Source: Streptomyces novaecaesareae (lineage in GTDB: Bacteria; Actinomycetota; Actinomycetes; Streptomycetales; Streptomycetaceae). From it: a DNA stretch of 64,000 bases. Positions 1-8,765 of the stretch are shown piece after piece. Both the position numbers and the translations under genes were made by a program. The notes beneath the pieces were generated by a model. The model made no database searches and was not told the origin of the DNA. It was given only the letters and a program-made list of their open reading frames with translations. Every line of letters starts with the position of its first letter. Position 1 is the first letter of the stretch. The stretch lies in contig NZ_JNWQ01000085.1 in the NCBI RefSeq assembly GCF_000716875.1, forward strand, positions 1 through 64,000, written 5' to 3'.

Positions 1-49
1 ACGATTTTTCTGCCTGTCTCGTGGGCTCGGAGATGTGTATAAGAGACAG
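1..49. other. Nextera sequencing adapter (non-genomic)
   Basis: Bases 16-49 match the 34-nt Nextera Read 2 adapter, including the 19-nt Tn5 mosaic end AGATGTGTATAAGAGACAG at 31-49. Bases 8-15, TTCTGCCT, match the Nextera N703 i7 index, and bases 1-7 resemble the end of the P7 primer with two mismatches. This is untrimmed library adapter at a contig end, so genomic sequence starts at base 50. Reading frames entering it give the artefact peptides MCIRDR and MYKRQ. Confidence 0.97.
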
Positions 50-2287
50 GGTGGGGAGGTCGGGGGTGGGGACGTCGGCCGTGGGGGCTCCGGCTGTGGG
101 GGCTCCGGATTCCGGCGTCGGCCCGGCGGACGGGGCGGACTGCGGCTCGGCCTGGGGTTCGGCGTGGGGTCCTGCCTGGGGTTCGGCGTCCGCCTCGGCC
201 GGCGTCCCGGGCTCCGGGTGCGGGGCGGTGCGTCCCGCCTCGGGGTCGGTGATCAGGGCCCGGTACTGGGGACATCGGGCTTCGAGTTCCTCGTGCGTCC
301 CGATGTCCAGCAGGCGTCCGCGCTCCAGGACGGCGATCCGGTCGGCGAGCTGGAGCGTCGAACGGCGGTGGGCGATCAGCAGCGTGGTACGGCCGGTCAT
401 CACCGAGCGCAGCGCGTCGTGGATCTCCGCCTCGACCTGCGGGTCCACCGCCGAGGTGGCGTCGTCGAGCAGCAGGATCCGGGGGTCGGTGAGGATCGCC
501 CGGGCCAGGGCGATGCGCTGGCGCTGCCCGCCGGAGAGGGTCAGGCCCTGCTCGCCGACCTTGGTCTCGTAGCCGTCCGGGAGGGCGCGGACGAACTCGT
601 CGGCCTGCGCGGCGCGGGCGGCGGCGACGATCTGCTCGTCGGTGGCGTCCGGACGGCCGTAGGCGATGTTGGTGCGGACCGACTCGGAGAAGAGGAAGCT
701 TTCCTCGGGGACGATGCCGACCGCCGCCCGGACCGAGTCCAGGGTGAGGTCGCGCAGGTCGTGACCGTAGAGGCGGACGGTGCCGGCGGCCGGGTCGTAG
801 AAGCGGGGCACCAGCTGGGCCACCGTCGACTTGCCGGAGCCGGAGGCCCCGACCAGGGCGAGCGTCTCACCGGGGGCCAGCCTCAGGCTCAGGCCGTGCA
901 GGACGGGGGCGGGGTGCTCGGGGTCATAGCGGAACTCGACCCGGTCGAACTCCAGGGCGACGTCCAGGGCCCGGGGGCCGACGGTGCTGCCGTACGGGCC
1001 GGCTTCCTCGGCGGTGCTGCCCGGCGGGGTGGCGCCCTTCCCGGCGTCGTCGCACGGGAGGTCGAGGTCCAGGGTGCGCGCGTCCTGGCGCTCCTGGACC
1101 AGCGGGCGCTCGTCGACCAGCTGCAGGACGCGTTCCACGCCCGCCCGGGCCTGCTGGCCGACCGTGATGACCATGGTCAGCATCCGCACCGGGCCGGTCA
1201 TCTGCGCGACGTAGGTGGAGAAGGCGACGAAGGTCCCGAGCGTGACCCGGCCGTCGACGGCCAGCCAGCCGCCGAAGGCCAGGACGGCAACCTGGGCCAG
1301 GGCCGGAATCGCCTGCATCGCCGGGTTGTAGCGGGCGTTGAGCCGGATCGACCGGAGCCGGGCGGCGAACAGGTCGTGGGAGGCCCGCTCCAGCTTGCCC
1401 CGTTCCTGGGCCTCCTGGCCGAAGCCCTTGACCACCCGGACGCCGCCGATCGCGCCGTCCACCACGCCCGCGACTGCGGCCGCCTCCTGCTGGGCGGCCC
1501 AGGTGGCCGGGAACAGGCGCTTGCGGCTGAGCACCGAAACCCACCACAGCGCAGGGGCCATGACCAGCGCGACCAGGGTGAGCGGCGGAGACAGCCAGAC
1601 CATCACGACCAGCGACATGACGAACATCAGCAGGTAGCCGGTCATCATCGGCAGCATCGAGAGCAGACCGTTGACCAGCTGGAGGTCGGAGGTCGCACGC
1701 CCGACCACCTGGCCGGTGTCCAGCCGGTCCTGGCGGTGGCCGTCGAGCCGGCCGAGCGAGCGGAACAGGTCGCTGCGCATGTCGTGCTGGACGTCGAGGG
1801 CCAGCTGACCGCCGTAGTAGCGACGGACCTGGGTGCAGCCGAAGACCACGACGGCGGCCAGCAGCAGCACCACCGCCCAGGGGGTCAGCGAGCGGGTGTG
1901 GGCGATGATCACGTCGTCGATGATCAGCTTGGTGACCAGCGGCACCAGCGCGGTGACGGCCATGCCGAGGAGCGAGGCGCCGAATGCGAACAGCAGGCTC
2001 CGGCGGGACCGCCAGCTGTAACCGACCAGGCGGCGCAGCCACCCTGCGGGCTCGGCGGGACCGCCGGCGGTGTGCTCGGCAGCCGTGTGCTCGGCAGCCG
2101 TGTGCTCGGCAGCCGTGTGCTGGGCAGCCGTGTGCTGGGCAGCCGCGCGTTCGGCCTCCGTGTGCTTGGCCGCCGTGTGCTCGGCCGCCGTGTGCTCGGC
2201 TGCCGTGTGCTCGGCTGCCGGAGTCGAGCCGGGGGCCGGTGGGCCGCTCGGGGATTGCTCCACCGTGGATCCGTGAGTCTCAGGCAT
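50..2287 (-). CDS. ABC exporter, fused membrane and ATPase domains (3' end missing)
   Basis: Type I ABC exporter half-transporter in the inner membrane; substrate unknown. The frame is open from ATG 2287 to the adapter at base 49, giving 746 codons with no stop, so the C-terminus lies off the contig. Residues 1 to about 75 are low complexity and include ten copies of a pentapeptide of type AAEHT. A six-helix membrane domain follows, then an ATPase domain with Walker A GASGSGKST (Lys486), signature LSGGQRQR, Walker B ILLLDDATS and an H-loop AHRRST. The tail after about residue 675 is rich in Pro, Ala and Glu. There is no clear Shine-Dalgarno at 2287, so a start just inside is possible. A partner half-transporter may lie beyond the edge. 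Confidence 0.9.
2070..2219 (-). repeat. Ten tandem 15-bp repeats coding AAEHT-type pentapeptides
   Basis: Ten consecutive 15-bp units, consensus GTGTGCTCGGCAGCC on the plus strand, lie in the first 75 codons of the ABC exporter gene. On the coding strand each unit gives Ala-Ala-(Glu/Gln/Lys)-His-Thr. Unit 6 (2145-2159) is the most diverged. The unit is a multiple of three, so copy number can change without breaking the frame. Confidence 0.93.
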
Positions 2288-2657
2288 ATTTAGGGATGCT
2301 AACCATTTCGTCGGGTGGCCGCCACGGCGTTTCCGGCCCCGATGGGTTCGGGGCGGGCCGGGACGACCCGGATCGTCCGGTCCGGCGGACTGGCCAACAG
2401 CGTGCGGCCTGCGGTGATTCCCGATCGAACCACCGCACCCCCGCGCGGCACCGGTCGACCGCCGCCCGCCTCCAGGGTCGCCGACGACCCGTCGAACGCC
2501 CAGCGACCGGGGGTGGGCGGGCGCCGTCCTTTGGGCCTAGGCCTCCGGGCGGGGCGATCGCCCCGGGCAGCCGGGCGGGATCGGGTGCGCGAGCGAGCGG
2601 TATCGGGTGTTCGTGCGGGCGGGATCAGGCAGGCGTGCGAGCGGGATCAGGCCGAAC
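2288..2657. other. Intergenic region with degenerate repeats
   Basis: A gap of 370 bp between the TetR stop and the ABC exporter start, both on the minus strand. At 2570-2660 there are loose direct repeats around GCGAGCGGGATCAGG. No convincing promoter or ORF was seen. The minus strand just before ATG 2287 reads TTAGCATCCCTAAATATG, which might reflect a leaderless start, but this is weak. Confidence 0.4.
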
Positions 2658-3323
2658 TCAGGCGCCCGTGGAGGCCGAACCCGCGGACGCCGCGTTCGCG
2701 GCAGCGGCGAACGCCCCGTGCGCGAGGGTGTGGAGGAGCGTGGCCATGCCGTCGCGCTGAAGCCCCGAGCGCTCGCCCTGGCCGGGGTTCGAGCCGAGGC
2801 TGTGCGGGGTCGAGTTGATCAGGCCGAAGACGGCGTGCACGGTGGCCCGGGCCACCGGCTCGGCGGCGGGATCGGCCAGCGGCGGGTAGGCCTGCCGCAC
2901 CACCTCCACCCACAGCTCGACGTAACCGCGCTGGAGCCGGCGGACGGTGCGGCGGTCCTCCTCCTTGAGGTTCAGCAGCTCGCGGTCGTGCAGGGTGATC
3001 AGGTCGCGGTCGTTCAGGGCGAAGTCGACGTGGCCGCCGATCAGCGCGTCCAGCGCCGCGACCGGCCCGTCGCCACCGCCCGCCCGGCGGCGCCCCTCCT
3101 CCAGCAGGCGCTCGCTGATGCCGATCAGCAGGTCGGCGAGCATCGCGTCCTTGCCGGCGAAATGGCGGTAGAGCCCGGGGCCGCTGATCCCGACGGCCTT
3201 GCCGATCTCGTCCACACCGACGCCGAGGAAGCCGCGGGCGGCGAACAGCCGCGCTGCCTCCCGGCGGATCTGGTCGCGGCGTGGGAGCGCGGAGGCTGTG
3301 GGGACGTTCGGCATGCTGCCCAT
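2658..3323 (-). CDS. TetR-family repressor of the adjacent acyl-CoA carboxylase cluster
   Basis: A 221-residue one-component regulator. Residues about 12-60 form the TetR HTH, with the recognition-helix segment VGISGPGLYRHFAGKDAML. The C-terminal ligand domain resembles the SACE_7040-like group. An alternative start is Met4 (3314). It is divergent from the carboxylase gene with about 125 bp between chosen starts, and a perfect 14-bp palindrome (3370-3383) lies between them. TetR regulators beside leucine/isovalerate genes usually repress them and respond to an acyl-CoA; that role is inferred from position. The C-terminal 15 residues are Ala/Ser rich. Confidence 0.88.
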   Translation of the reverse strand: MGSMPNVPTASALPRRDQIRREAARLFAARGFLGVGVDEIGKAVGISGPGLYRHFAGKDAMLADLLIGISERLLEEGRRRAGGGDGPVAALDALIGGHVDFALNDRDLITLHDRELLNLKEEDRRTVRRLQRGYVELWVEVVRQAYPPLADPAAEPVARATVHAVFGLINSTPHSLGSNPGQGERSGLQRDGMATLLHTLAHGAFAAAANAASAGSASTGA

Positions 3324-3369
3324 CGTAGACAGTCGGGTTATCGGCCGTTAACCTGGGCGGCGTAAGTTA

Positions 3370-3383
3370 ACGTTAATTAACGT
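3370..3383. promoter_or_regulatory. Palindromic operator candidate for the TetR regulator
   Basis: ACGTTAATTAACGT is a perfect 14-bp palindrome in an AT-rich patch of the divergent promoter between the TetR gene and the carboxylase gene. A related half, GTTAAC, overlaps its left edge. Size, symmetry and position fit a TetR operator controlling both directions. It ends 8 bp before an upstream ATG (3392), which argues that the real carboxylase start is further downstream. Confidence 0.65.
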
Positions 3384-3448
3384 GGGATTCCATGGGCGCA
3401 CCGTACCTGGCCGCCCACTCGGTGCCGAGGGCAAGGGAGCTCTTGGGA

Positions 3449-5158
3449 ATGGTCATCTCAACCGCCGGCACACCAACCGGCGTTCGGCTCAGCGCAGCGA
3501 ACGGCGCCGCGGCGGCCGGCCCCGTACCGCCCGGAGCCGCCGCACCGGCGCCCCGGCTCGGCACCTCCGCCGACCCGGGCTCGGCGGCCTACCTCGCCAA
3601 CACCGAGGCGCACCGGGCGCTGGTCGCCGAACTGCGGGCGAAGCTCGACGCGGCCGCGCTGGGCGGTGGCGCCAAGGCCCGCGCCCGGCACACCTCACGC
3701 GGCAAGCTCCTCCCCCGCGACCGGGTGGACACCCTGCTCGACCCGGCCTCGCCGTTCCTGGAGCTGGCCCCGCTGGCCGCCGACGGGATGTACGACGGGG
3801 CGGCGCCCGCGGCCGGTGTGATCGCCGGCATCGGCCGGGTCGCCGGACGCGAGGTGGTGGTCGTCGCCAACGACGCCACCGTCAAGGGCGGCACCTACTA
3901 CCCGATGACGGTGAAGAAGCACCTGCGCGCCCAGGAGGTCGCGCTGGAGAACCGGCTGCCCTGCATCTACCTGGTGGATTCCGGCGGCGCCTTCCTCCCG
4001 ATGCAGGACGAGGTCTTCCCGGACCGCGACCACTTCGGCCGGATCTTCTACAACCAGGCCAGGCTCTCCGCCGCGGGCATCCCGCAGATCGCCGCCGTGC
4101 TCGGTTCCTGCACGGCCGGCGGCGCGTACGTCCCGGCGATGAGCGACCAGGCCGTGATCGTCCGCAACCAGGGAACGATCTTCCTGGGCGGGCCGCCGCT
4201 GGTGAAGGCCGCCACCGGCGAGGTGGTCACCGCCGAGGAGCTGGGCGGCGGCGACCTGCACTCCCGCACCTCCGGCGTGACGGACCACCTGGCCGAGGAC
4301 GACGCCCACGCCCTCTCGATCGTCCGCACGATCGTCGCCGGGCTCGGCCCGCGCGCGGCCAAGCCCTGGCCGCTCACCCCGGTCGAGCCGCCCGCCGTGG
4401 ACCCGGCGGGCCTGTACGGGGCCGTCCCGGTCGACCCGCGCACGCCCTACGACGTGCGCGAGGTGATCGCCCGGCTGGTGGACGGCAGCCGCTTCGCCGA
4501 GTTCAAGGCCGAGTACGGCGCGACCCTGGTCACCGGATTCGCCCGGATCCACGGCCACCCCGTCGGCATCGTCGCCAACAACGGCGTGCTGTTCTCCGAG
4601 TCGGCCCTCAAGGGCGCCCACTTCATCGAGTTGTGCGACCAGCGCGGCATCCCCCTCCTCTTCCTGCAGAACATCACCGGGTTCATGGTCGGCCGTCAGT
4701 ACGAGGCGGGCGGCATCGCCAAGCACGGCGCCAAGATGGTCAACGCCGTCGCCTGCACCCGCGTCCCGAAGCTGACGGTGGTGATCGGCGGCTCGTACGG
4801 TGCCGGCAACTACTCGATGTGCGGCCGGGCCTACTCGCCCCGCTTCCTGTGGATGTGGCCGGGCGCCAAGATCTCCGTGATGGGCGGCGAGCAGGCGGCG
4901 TCCGTCCTCGCCACCGTCCGCCGCGACCAGTTGGAGGCGCACGGCGAGCAGTGGCCGGCCGACGCGGAGGAGGAGTTCAAGCGTCCCGTCCGCGAGCAGT
5001 ACGAGCGCCAGGGCAACGCCTACTACGCCACCGCCCGGCTCTGGGACGACGGTGTGATCGACCCGATGGACACCCGCACCGCCGTCGGTCTCGCCCTCAC
5101 CGCCTGCGCCAACGCCCCGCTGGCGCCGCCCGCGCCGTACGGCGTCTTCCGCATGTGA
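3449..5158 (+). CDS. Acyl-CoA (methylcrotonoyl-CoA-type) carboxylase beta subunit
   Basis: Carboxyltransferase subunit, 569 residues, which moves CO2 from carboxybiotin to an acyl-CoA. In the leucine route this makes 3-methylglutaconyl-CoA. The frame carries the paired crotonase-like halves with oxyanion-hole glycines, for example [15 protein letters not shown] and [22 protein letters not shown] 3449 was chosen because GGGAG at 3435-3439 precedes it by 9 nt; ATG 3392 is in frame, lacks a Shine-Dalgarno and abuts the palindrome. The biotinylated alpha subunit, HMG-CoA lyase and acyl-CoA dehydrogenase follow, which points to methylcrotonoyl-CoA rather than propionyl-CoA as substrate. Confidence 0.92.
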   Translation: MVISTAGTPTGVRLSAANGAAAAGPVPPGAAAPAPRLGTSADPGSAAYLANTEAHRALVAELRAKLDAAALGGGAKARARHTSRGKLLPRDRVDTLLDPASPFLELAPLAADGMYDGAAPAAGVIAGIGRVAGREVVVVANDATVKGGTYYPMTVKKHLRAQEVALENRLPCIYLVDSGGAFLPMQDEVFPDRDHFGRIFYNQARLSAAGIPQIAAVLGSCTAGGAYVPAMSDQAVIVRNQGTIFLGGPPLVKAATGEVVTAEELGGGDLHSRTSGVTDHLAEDDAHALSIVRTIVAGLGPRAAKPWPLTPVEPPAVDPAGLYGAVPVDPRTPYDVREVIARLVDGSRFAEFKAEYGATLVTGFARIHGHPVGIVANNGVLFSESALKGAHFIELCDQRGIPLLFLQNITGFMVGRQYEAGGIAKHGAKMVNAVACTRVPKLTVVIGGSYGAGNYSMCGRAYSPRFLWMWPGAKISVMGGEQAASVLATVRRDQLEAHGEQWPADAEEEFKRPVREQYERQGNAYYATARLWDDGVIDPMDTRTAVGLALTACANAPLAPPAPYGVFRM

Positions 5159-5195
5159 CACCGCCCCGTCGCTCCCGCGCCGTGACCCCTCCCTT

Positions 5196-5210
5196 CCGGG
5201 TGTGACACCC
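5196..5210. promoter_or_regulatory. Inverted repeat CCGGGTGTGACACCC in the carboxylase operon
   Basis: An odd-centred palindrome (CGGGTGT-G-ACACCCG, 5197-5211) in the 139-bp gap between the two carboxylase genes. The same 15 bases occur at 37532-37546, just upstream of the tricorn-like gene. It could be a regulator site or a short stem-loop in the mRNA; the sequence alone does not decide. Confidence 0.4.
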
Positions 5211-5297
5211 GCGGCGCCGGTCCGGCCCCGGGCCGGCGCCGACCACCCACCGCCACCTCCTTCGTACGGCTCCCCTCGACCCGGAGGAACGCCTCCC

Positions 5298-7601
5298 ATG
5301 TTCGACACAGTTCTGGTCGCCAACCGCGGCGAGATCGCCCTCCGGGTGATCCGCACCCTGCGGCGCCTCGGCGTCCGCTCGGTCGCCGTGTTCAGCGACG
5401 CGGACGCCGATGCTCCGCACGTCCGCGAGGCCGACGTCGCGGTCCGGCTCGGCCCGGCCGACCGCAGTGACAGCTCGGCGGCCGAGACCTACCTGCGGAC
5501 CGACCAGATCCTCGCCGCCGCCCGCCGCACCGGCGCCCAGGCCGTCCACCCCGGCTACGGCTTCCTCGCCGAGAACCCCGGCTTCGCCCGCGCCTGCGCC
5601 GACGCGGGCCTCGTCTTCATCGGACCACCTCCCGGTGCGGTCGAGTTGATGGGTGACAAGATCAACGCCAAGGAGGCCGTCCGGGCCGCCGGCGTCCCGG
5701 TGGTGCCCGGCAGCCAGGCCACCGCGCCCACCGACGAGGAACTCGTCGCCGCCGCCGACGAGATCGGCTACCCCGTCCTGCTCAAGCCGTCCGCCGGCGG
5801 CGGCGGCAAGGGCATGCGCCTCGTGCGGGACCGGGCCGAGCTGCCCACCGAGATCGCCGCCGCCCGCCGCGTAGCCCGCACCGCCTTCGGCGACGACACC
5901 CTGCTGCTGGAGCGCTGGGTCGACCGGCCGCGCCACATCGAGGTGCAGGTGCTGGCCGACGCCCACGGCACCACCGTCCACCTCGGCGAGCGCGAGTGCA
6001 GCCTCCAACGCCGCCACCAGAAACTGATCGAAGAGGCTCCCTCCGTTCTCCTCAATGCCGAGACCCGCGCCGCGATGGGCGCTGCGGCCGTCCGTGCCGC
6101 GGAGTCCTGCGGCTACACCGGGGCCGGCACCGTGGAGTTCATCGTCCCCGGCATCGACCCGGACGCCCCCTTCACCGCCGAGGGGGTGCGGGACTTCTTC
6201 TTCATGGAGATGAACACCCGTCTCCAGGTGGAACACCCCGTCACCGAGCTCGCCGTCGCCGTCGGCGCCGACTCGGCCCGGCTCGACCTGGTCGAGTGGC
6301 AGGTGCGCGTCGCCGCCGGCGAACCACTCACCTTCACCCAGTCCGACATCTCCTTCCTGGGCCACGCCATCGAGGCCCGCATCTGCGCCGAGGACCCGGA
6401 ACGGGACTTCCTGCCCACCGGCGGCCGCATCCTCACCCTGGACGAGCCCCGGGGCGAGGGCATCCGTGTCGACTCCGGAGTCGCCCCCGGAACCGTCGTC
6501 ACCAGCGCCTACGACCCCATGCTCGCCAAGGTCATCGCGTACGGGCCCGACCGCCCGACCGCGCTGCGCCGGCTCCGCGCCGCGCTGGCCGACACCCGCA
6601 TCCTGGGCGTCACCACCAACACCGGCTTCCTGCGCCGGCTCCTCGCACACCCCGAGGTCGTCGCCGGCCGACTGGACACCGGCCTGGTGGAGCAGACGGC
6701 CCAGCAGCAGCCGGCCCTGCTCACCACGCCGTACTCCCCCGCCAACGCGACCGCCCCGGCCGGGACCGCGACGCCCGCCCACCCCGGGAACGGAACCGAC
6801 CCGGCGACCGAATCGCCGTCGCCCTCCCACCTCCTCTACTACGCGGCCGCGCTGGCACGGCACCTGGACCTCACTCCGGCCGCCGCCCCCGGCGACTGGA
6901 CCGACCCCTTCTCCCTTCCCTCCGGCTGGCGCCTGGGCGGCACCCCCGCCTGGACCACCCACCGACTCCGTACCCCCGGCCAGGACCCGGTCTCGGTGCG
7001 CATCCGTTCGATCACTGCGGGCAACGTAGCCGATGCCACTGACAATCCCGCCGGGCCCACCCGCGAGGTGGAGCTCCGGCTCGACGGCGGACCGGCGCAC
7101 CGCGCCCGCGCGACCCTGGCGGGCGACCGGCTGCACCTGACCGTCGACGGCCTGCAGACCACGTTCTCGCTGGCCACCGACGCCACCCCCGGCCTCGCCG
7201 CCGGCCCGGTGACCTGGCTCGGCGTCGAGGGCGACGCCTGGCCCCTGCACGGCTACGACCCGGCCGTCGAGAGCGCCGCCGGGGCCGGCGCGCACCACGG
7301 CGCCCTGACCGCCCCGATGCCCGGCACCGTCACGGTCGTCAAGACCACGGCGGGCGAGACCGTCCGCAAGGGCCAGCCCCTGCTCGTGCTGGAGGCCATG
7401 AAGATGGAACACGTGATCGCCGCGCCGCACGACGGCGTGGTGGCCGAACTGCGGGTCGCCGCGGGCGCCACCGTCGCGATGGAGGACCTGCTGGTCGTGG
7501 TCACCCCGGCGGAGGAGGCCGCGGCCGGGGAACCCCCGGCCGGGGAGTCCGCGGCCGAGCCGACCGCCGCTCCCGCCGAGCCCGCGCAGGTGCGGTCGTG
7601 A
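5298..7601 (+). CDS. Biotin carboxylase/biotin carrier protein (acyl-CoA carboxylase alpha)
   Basis: 767 residues. It carboxylates its own biotin with ATP and bicarbonate and supplies the beta subunit encoded upstream. The N-terminus MFDTVLVANRGEIALRVI is the biotin carboxylase start; the ATP-grasp glycine loop GGGGKGMR and the EMNTRLQVEHPVTE motif follow. The C-terminal carrier domain has EAMKMEH, with biotinyl Lys702. ATG 5298 is preceded by CGGAGGA. The tail after the carrier domain is Ala/Glu/Pro rich. The stop overlaps the next start (GTGA), indicating translational coupling to HMG-CoA lyase. Confidence 0.95.
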   Translation: MFDTVLVANRGEIALRVIRTLRRLGVRSVAVFSDADADAPHVREADVAVRLGPADRSDSSAAETYLRTDQILAAARRTGAQAVHPGYGFLAENPGFARACADAGLVFIGPPPGAVELMGDKINAKEAVRAAGVPVVPGSQATAPTDEELVAAADEIGYPVLLKPSAGGGGKGMRLVRDRAELPTEIAAARRVARTAFGDDTLLLERWVDRPRHIEVQVLADAHGTTVHLGERECSLQRRHQKLIEEAPSVLLNAETRAAMGAAAVRAAESCGYTGAGTVEFIVPGIDPDAPFTAEGVRDFFFMEMNTRLQVEHPVTELAVAVGADSARLDLVEWQVRVAAGEPLTFTQSDISFLGHAIEARICAEDPERDFLPTGGRILTLDEPRGEGIRVDSGVAPGTVVTSAYDPMLAKVIAYGPDRPTALRRLRAALADTRILGVTTNTGFLRRLLAHPEVVAGRLDTGLVEQTAQQQPALLTTPYSPANATAPAGTATPAHPGNGTDPATESPSPSHLLYYAAALARHLDLTPAAAPGDWTDPFSLPSGWRLGGTPAWTTHRLRTPGQDPVSVRIRSITAGNVADATDNPAGPTREVELRLDGGPAHRARATLAGDRLHLTVDGLQTTFSLATDATPGLAAGPVTWLGVEGDAWPLHGYDPAVESAAGAGAHHGALTAPMPGTVTVVKTTAGETVRKGQPLLVLEAMKMEHVIAAPHDGVVAELRVAAGATVAMEDLLVVVTPAEEAAAGEPPAGESAAEPTAAPAEPAQVRS

Positions 7602-8584
7602 CCGCCCCCGCCCGCGAGCCCGACGCGCTCGACCTGGGCCTGCCCGACCCCGTCCGCGCCCCCGGCCTGCCCGAGGAGGTCCGGATCCACGAGGTCGGGC
7701 CGCGCGACGGACTGCAGAACGAGAGTTCCCTGGTGCCGGTCGAGGTCAAGGCCGAGTTCATCGCCCGGCTCGCGGCCGCGGGCCTGCGCACCGTCGAGGC
7801 CACCAGCTTCGTTCACCCGAAATGGGTACCGCAGCTGGCCGACGCCGAGGAACTGATGCCCAGGCTCGCCGACCTGCCCGAGCGCCACCCGGGCCTGCGG
7901 CTGCCGGTGCTGGTGCCCAACGAGCGCGGCCTGGACCGCGCGCTCGCCCACCGCGCCACCGACATCGCGGTCTTCGCCAGTGCCACCGAGACCTTCGCCC
8001 GACGCAACCTCAACCGCTCGGCGGACGAGGCCATGGCGATGTTCCGCCCGGTCGTGACGCGGGCCGCCGAAGCCGGGATCGCGGTCCGCGGCTATCTCTC
8101 GATGTGCTTCGGCGACCCGTGGGAGGGGCCCGTCCCGGTCCCCCAGGTGGTCCGGTACGGCGTGCGACTGCTGGAGATGGGCTGCTCGGAGCTGAGCCTC
8201 GGCGACACCATCGGGGTGGCCACCCCGGGCCAGGTCGGCGCCCTGCTGGCGGGCTTCGCCTCGGCCGGGGTGCCGGCCGACCGGCTCGCCGTGCACTTCC
8301 ACGACACCTATGGGCAGGCGCTCAGCAACACCCTGGCTGCGCTGCGCGAGGGCGTCACCACGGTGGACGCCTCGGCGGGCGGCCTGGGCGGCTGCCCGTA
8401 CGCGAAGAGCGCCACCGGCAACCTCGCCACCGAGGACCTGGTCTGGATGCTGCACGGCCTCGGCATCCGCACCGGCGTCGACCTGCGCGCGCTGGTCGCG
8501 ACCAGCGGCTGGATGGCCGAGCGCCTCGGCCGCCCGAGCCCCTCCCGCACCGTCCAGGCCCTGCTCGGCACCACCCGGGGCTGA
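7598..8584 (+). CDS. mvaB: Hydroxymethylglutaryl-CoA lyase
   Basis: 328 residues, cleaving 3-hydroxy-3-methylglutaryl-CoA to acetoacetate and acetyl-CoA, the last step of leucine breakdown. The DRE-TIM (HMGL-like) barrel is seen from VRIHEVGPRDGLQNE, with metal-binding and substrate residues in SFVHPKWVPQ and AVHFHDTYGQALSN, and the active-site cysteine loop GGLGGCPYAKSATGN. It starts at GTG 7598, overlapping the alpha-subunit stop by four bases. The neighbouring carboxylase and dehydrogenase complete the pathway. An enoyl-CoA hydratase for the missing step is not in the window. Confidence 0.95.
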   Translation: MTAPAREPDALDLGLPDPVRAPGLPEEVRIHEVGPRDGLQNESSLVPVEVKAEFIARLAAAGLRTVEATSFVHPKWVPQLADAEELMPRLADLPERHPGLRLPVLVPNERGLDRALAHRATDIAVFASATETFARRNLNRSADEAMAMFRPVVTRAAEAGIAVRGYLSMCFGDPWEGPVPVPQVVRYGVRLLEMGCSELSLGDTIGVATPGQVGALLAGFASAGVPADRLAVHFHDTYGQALSNTLAALREGVTTVDASAGGLGGCPYAKSATGNLATEDLVWMLHGLGIRTGVDLRALVATSGWMAERLGRPSPSRTVQALLGTTRG

Positions 8585-8765
8585 CCCGCCCCGCGCCGGC
8601 CCCGGCGCCGGCCGCGCCCCTTTCGGTCCGGTCGGCGCCAGGCACCACGTTCATCCCATCGCATTCATCCCTCGACCACACCGTACGACCGTCACACCGT
8701 CAGACGGACGCCGGTCATCCCGCTCACGCCCGCGGCCACCCCGGCCGGGCACCAGGAGGATCACC

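Noticed and set aside
35..2293. Long plus-strand ORF over the ABC exporter
   Set aside because: It begins with the adapter peptide MYKRQ and is antisense to a gene with complete ABC motifs; long antisense frames are normal in very GC-rich DNA.
3695..5356. Long minus-strand ORFs over the carboxylase genes, and similar ones at 5097-7430 and 7253-8455
   Set aside because: They are Gly/Arg/Val/Asp-rich shadows of genes with clear catalytic motifs on the plus strand.
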